Of a stretch of 5,057 nucleotides of DNA, positions 4,720 to 5,057 are shown piece after piece. This DNA comes from Clostridia bacterium (GTDB lineage Bacteria > Bacillota_E > RBS10-35 > JAJYVN01), in NCBI GenBank assembly GCA_027335515.1, contig DAHWHT010000152.1:1-5057 (forward strand), in the 5' to 3' direction. A model generated the notes under the pieces. That model saw nothing but the letters and a program-made list of their open reading frames with translations, was not told the origin of the DNA and did no database searches. Both the position numbers and the translations under genes were made by a program. The number at the start of each line of letters is the position of its first letter. Within the stretch, counting starts at the first letter, position 1.

Positions 4720-5057
4720 GTGGAAGCCAGCACGGGCTCGGAGGGCCCTGAGCCCTCTGCTCCTTCGCCGTCGGGCACGCAGAACCCGGCCGCACCCCCG
4801 CTGCCGCCAGGGCCCCCCGATGAGGGCATGAGCGGGGAGACCCCGTCGGCCCCGTCGTGGAACACGGCGGTCGATGCGGAGGACCCCTCGGGCGGGCCGG
4901 AGCAAGGCCCTTCGCCCGCCCCCTCGCTGTCCCCCGGATCCGACGAGGCGGCACCCATCGACCCGATGGACCCCGAGGCCACCCTCGCCCTGGTAGTGGA
5001 GCAAGCGGTGAGGGAGGCACTGCAAGCGGGGGAACAGGCCCTCGCTCACCGCCGTCG
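4720..5057 (+). CDS. N-terminal part of a Pro/Ser/Gly-rich unrecognised protein (3' truncated by window edge)
   Basis: From GTG 4720, with GGGAGGAG 6 nt upstream, the frame stays open to the end of the window (112 complete codons, no stop). The first 80 or so residues are low-complexity, acidic and rich in Pro, Ser, Gly and Glu (beginning VEASTGSEGPEPSAPSPSGT), so probably disordered. They lead into a predicted helix, PEATLALVVEQAVREALQAG, and a basic HRRR at the edge. There is no signal peptide or hydrophobic N-terminal segment. G/C dominates third positions, supporting a real gene over the opposite-strand frames. The family cannot be named: a disordered tail before a helical domain occurs in phage structural, conjugation and DNA-binding proteins alike. 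It is separated from radA by a terminator, so it is likely its own transcription unit. Confidence 0.6.
   Translation, partial: MEASTGSEGPEPSAPSPSGTQNPAAPPLPPGPPDEGMSGETPSAPSWNTAVDAEDPSGGPEQGPSPAPSLSPGSDEAAPIDPMDPEATLALVVEQAVREALQAGEQALAHRR

Noticed and set aside
4436..5020. 194-aa minus-strand frame and overlapping minus frames
   Set aside because: They cross the radA terminator and the A+T-rich patch. The + frame from 4720 has a strong ribosome binding site and consistent G/C third positions.

Overview
The window is GC-rich DNA with TTG and GTG starts as well as ATG, purine-rich ribosome binding sites and third codon positions that are mostly G or C in the non-mobile genes. This fits a high-GC bacterium (chromosome, plasmid or prophage). 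Actinobacteria, Chloroflexi/Ktedonobacteria or a high-GC Firmicute are all possible; the sequence alone does not settle the taxon.

Layout, all genes on the + strand: (1) 1-431, the 3' end of an unrecognised gene. (2) 432-670, a gene-free stretch with a perfect 16-bp hairpin at 543-580. (3) 671-2514, a compact mobile element carrying an OMEGA system: a structured omega RNA (HEARO class) at about 671-966, followed by iscB (975-2510), the RNA-guided HNH/RuvC nuclease family ancestral to Cas9. (4) 2533-2949, an unrecognised 138-aa protein. (5) 3010-4428, a divergent RadA/Sms DNA repair ATPase, followed by a strong terminator. (6) 4429-4719, an intergenic region with an A+T-rich patch, probably regulatory. 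(7) 4720 to the window end, the start of a Pro/Ser/Gly-rich protein with no stop in the window.

The main finding is the architecture of the iscB element. A perfect 12-bp inverted repeat (GTAACTACTCAG / CTGAGTAGTTAC) brackets the omega RNA plus iscB exactly, and the iscB stop codon lies inside the right repeat. Outside the repeats are CGAAGGAA (left) and CGAAAGAA (right), a 7-of-8 direct repeat that looks like a decayed target-site duplication. Classical iscB elements (ISC, IS200/IS605-like) have subterminal hairpins and neither terminal inverted repeats nor target duplications. Ends starting GTAA with an 8-bp duplication are, as I recall, the hallmark of the IS66 family. The unit therefore looks like a transposase-less cassette of omega RNA plus IscB that could be moved in trans by a DDE transposase. 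No transposase is encoded in the window.

Inferred mechanism: the omega RNA reads its guide from DNA just left of the element (about 655-670), so IscB would recognise the unoccupied insertion site and could promote retention or homing. The element sits only 18 bp upstream of the next gene's start, leaving that gene its ribosome binding site but separating it from any upstream promoter.
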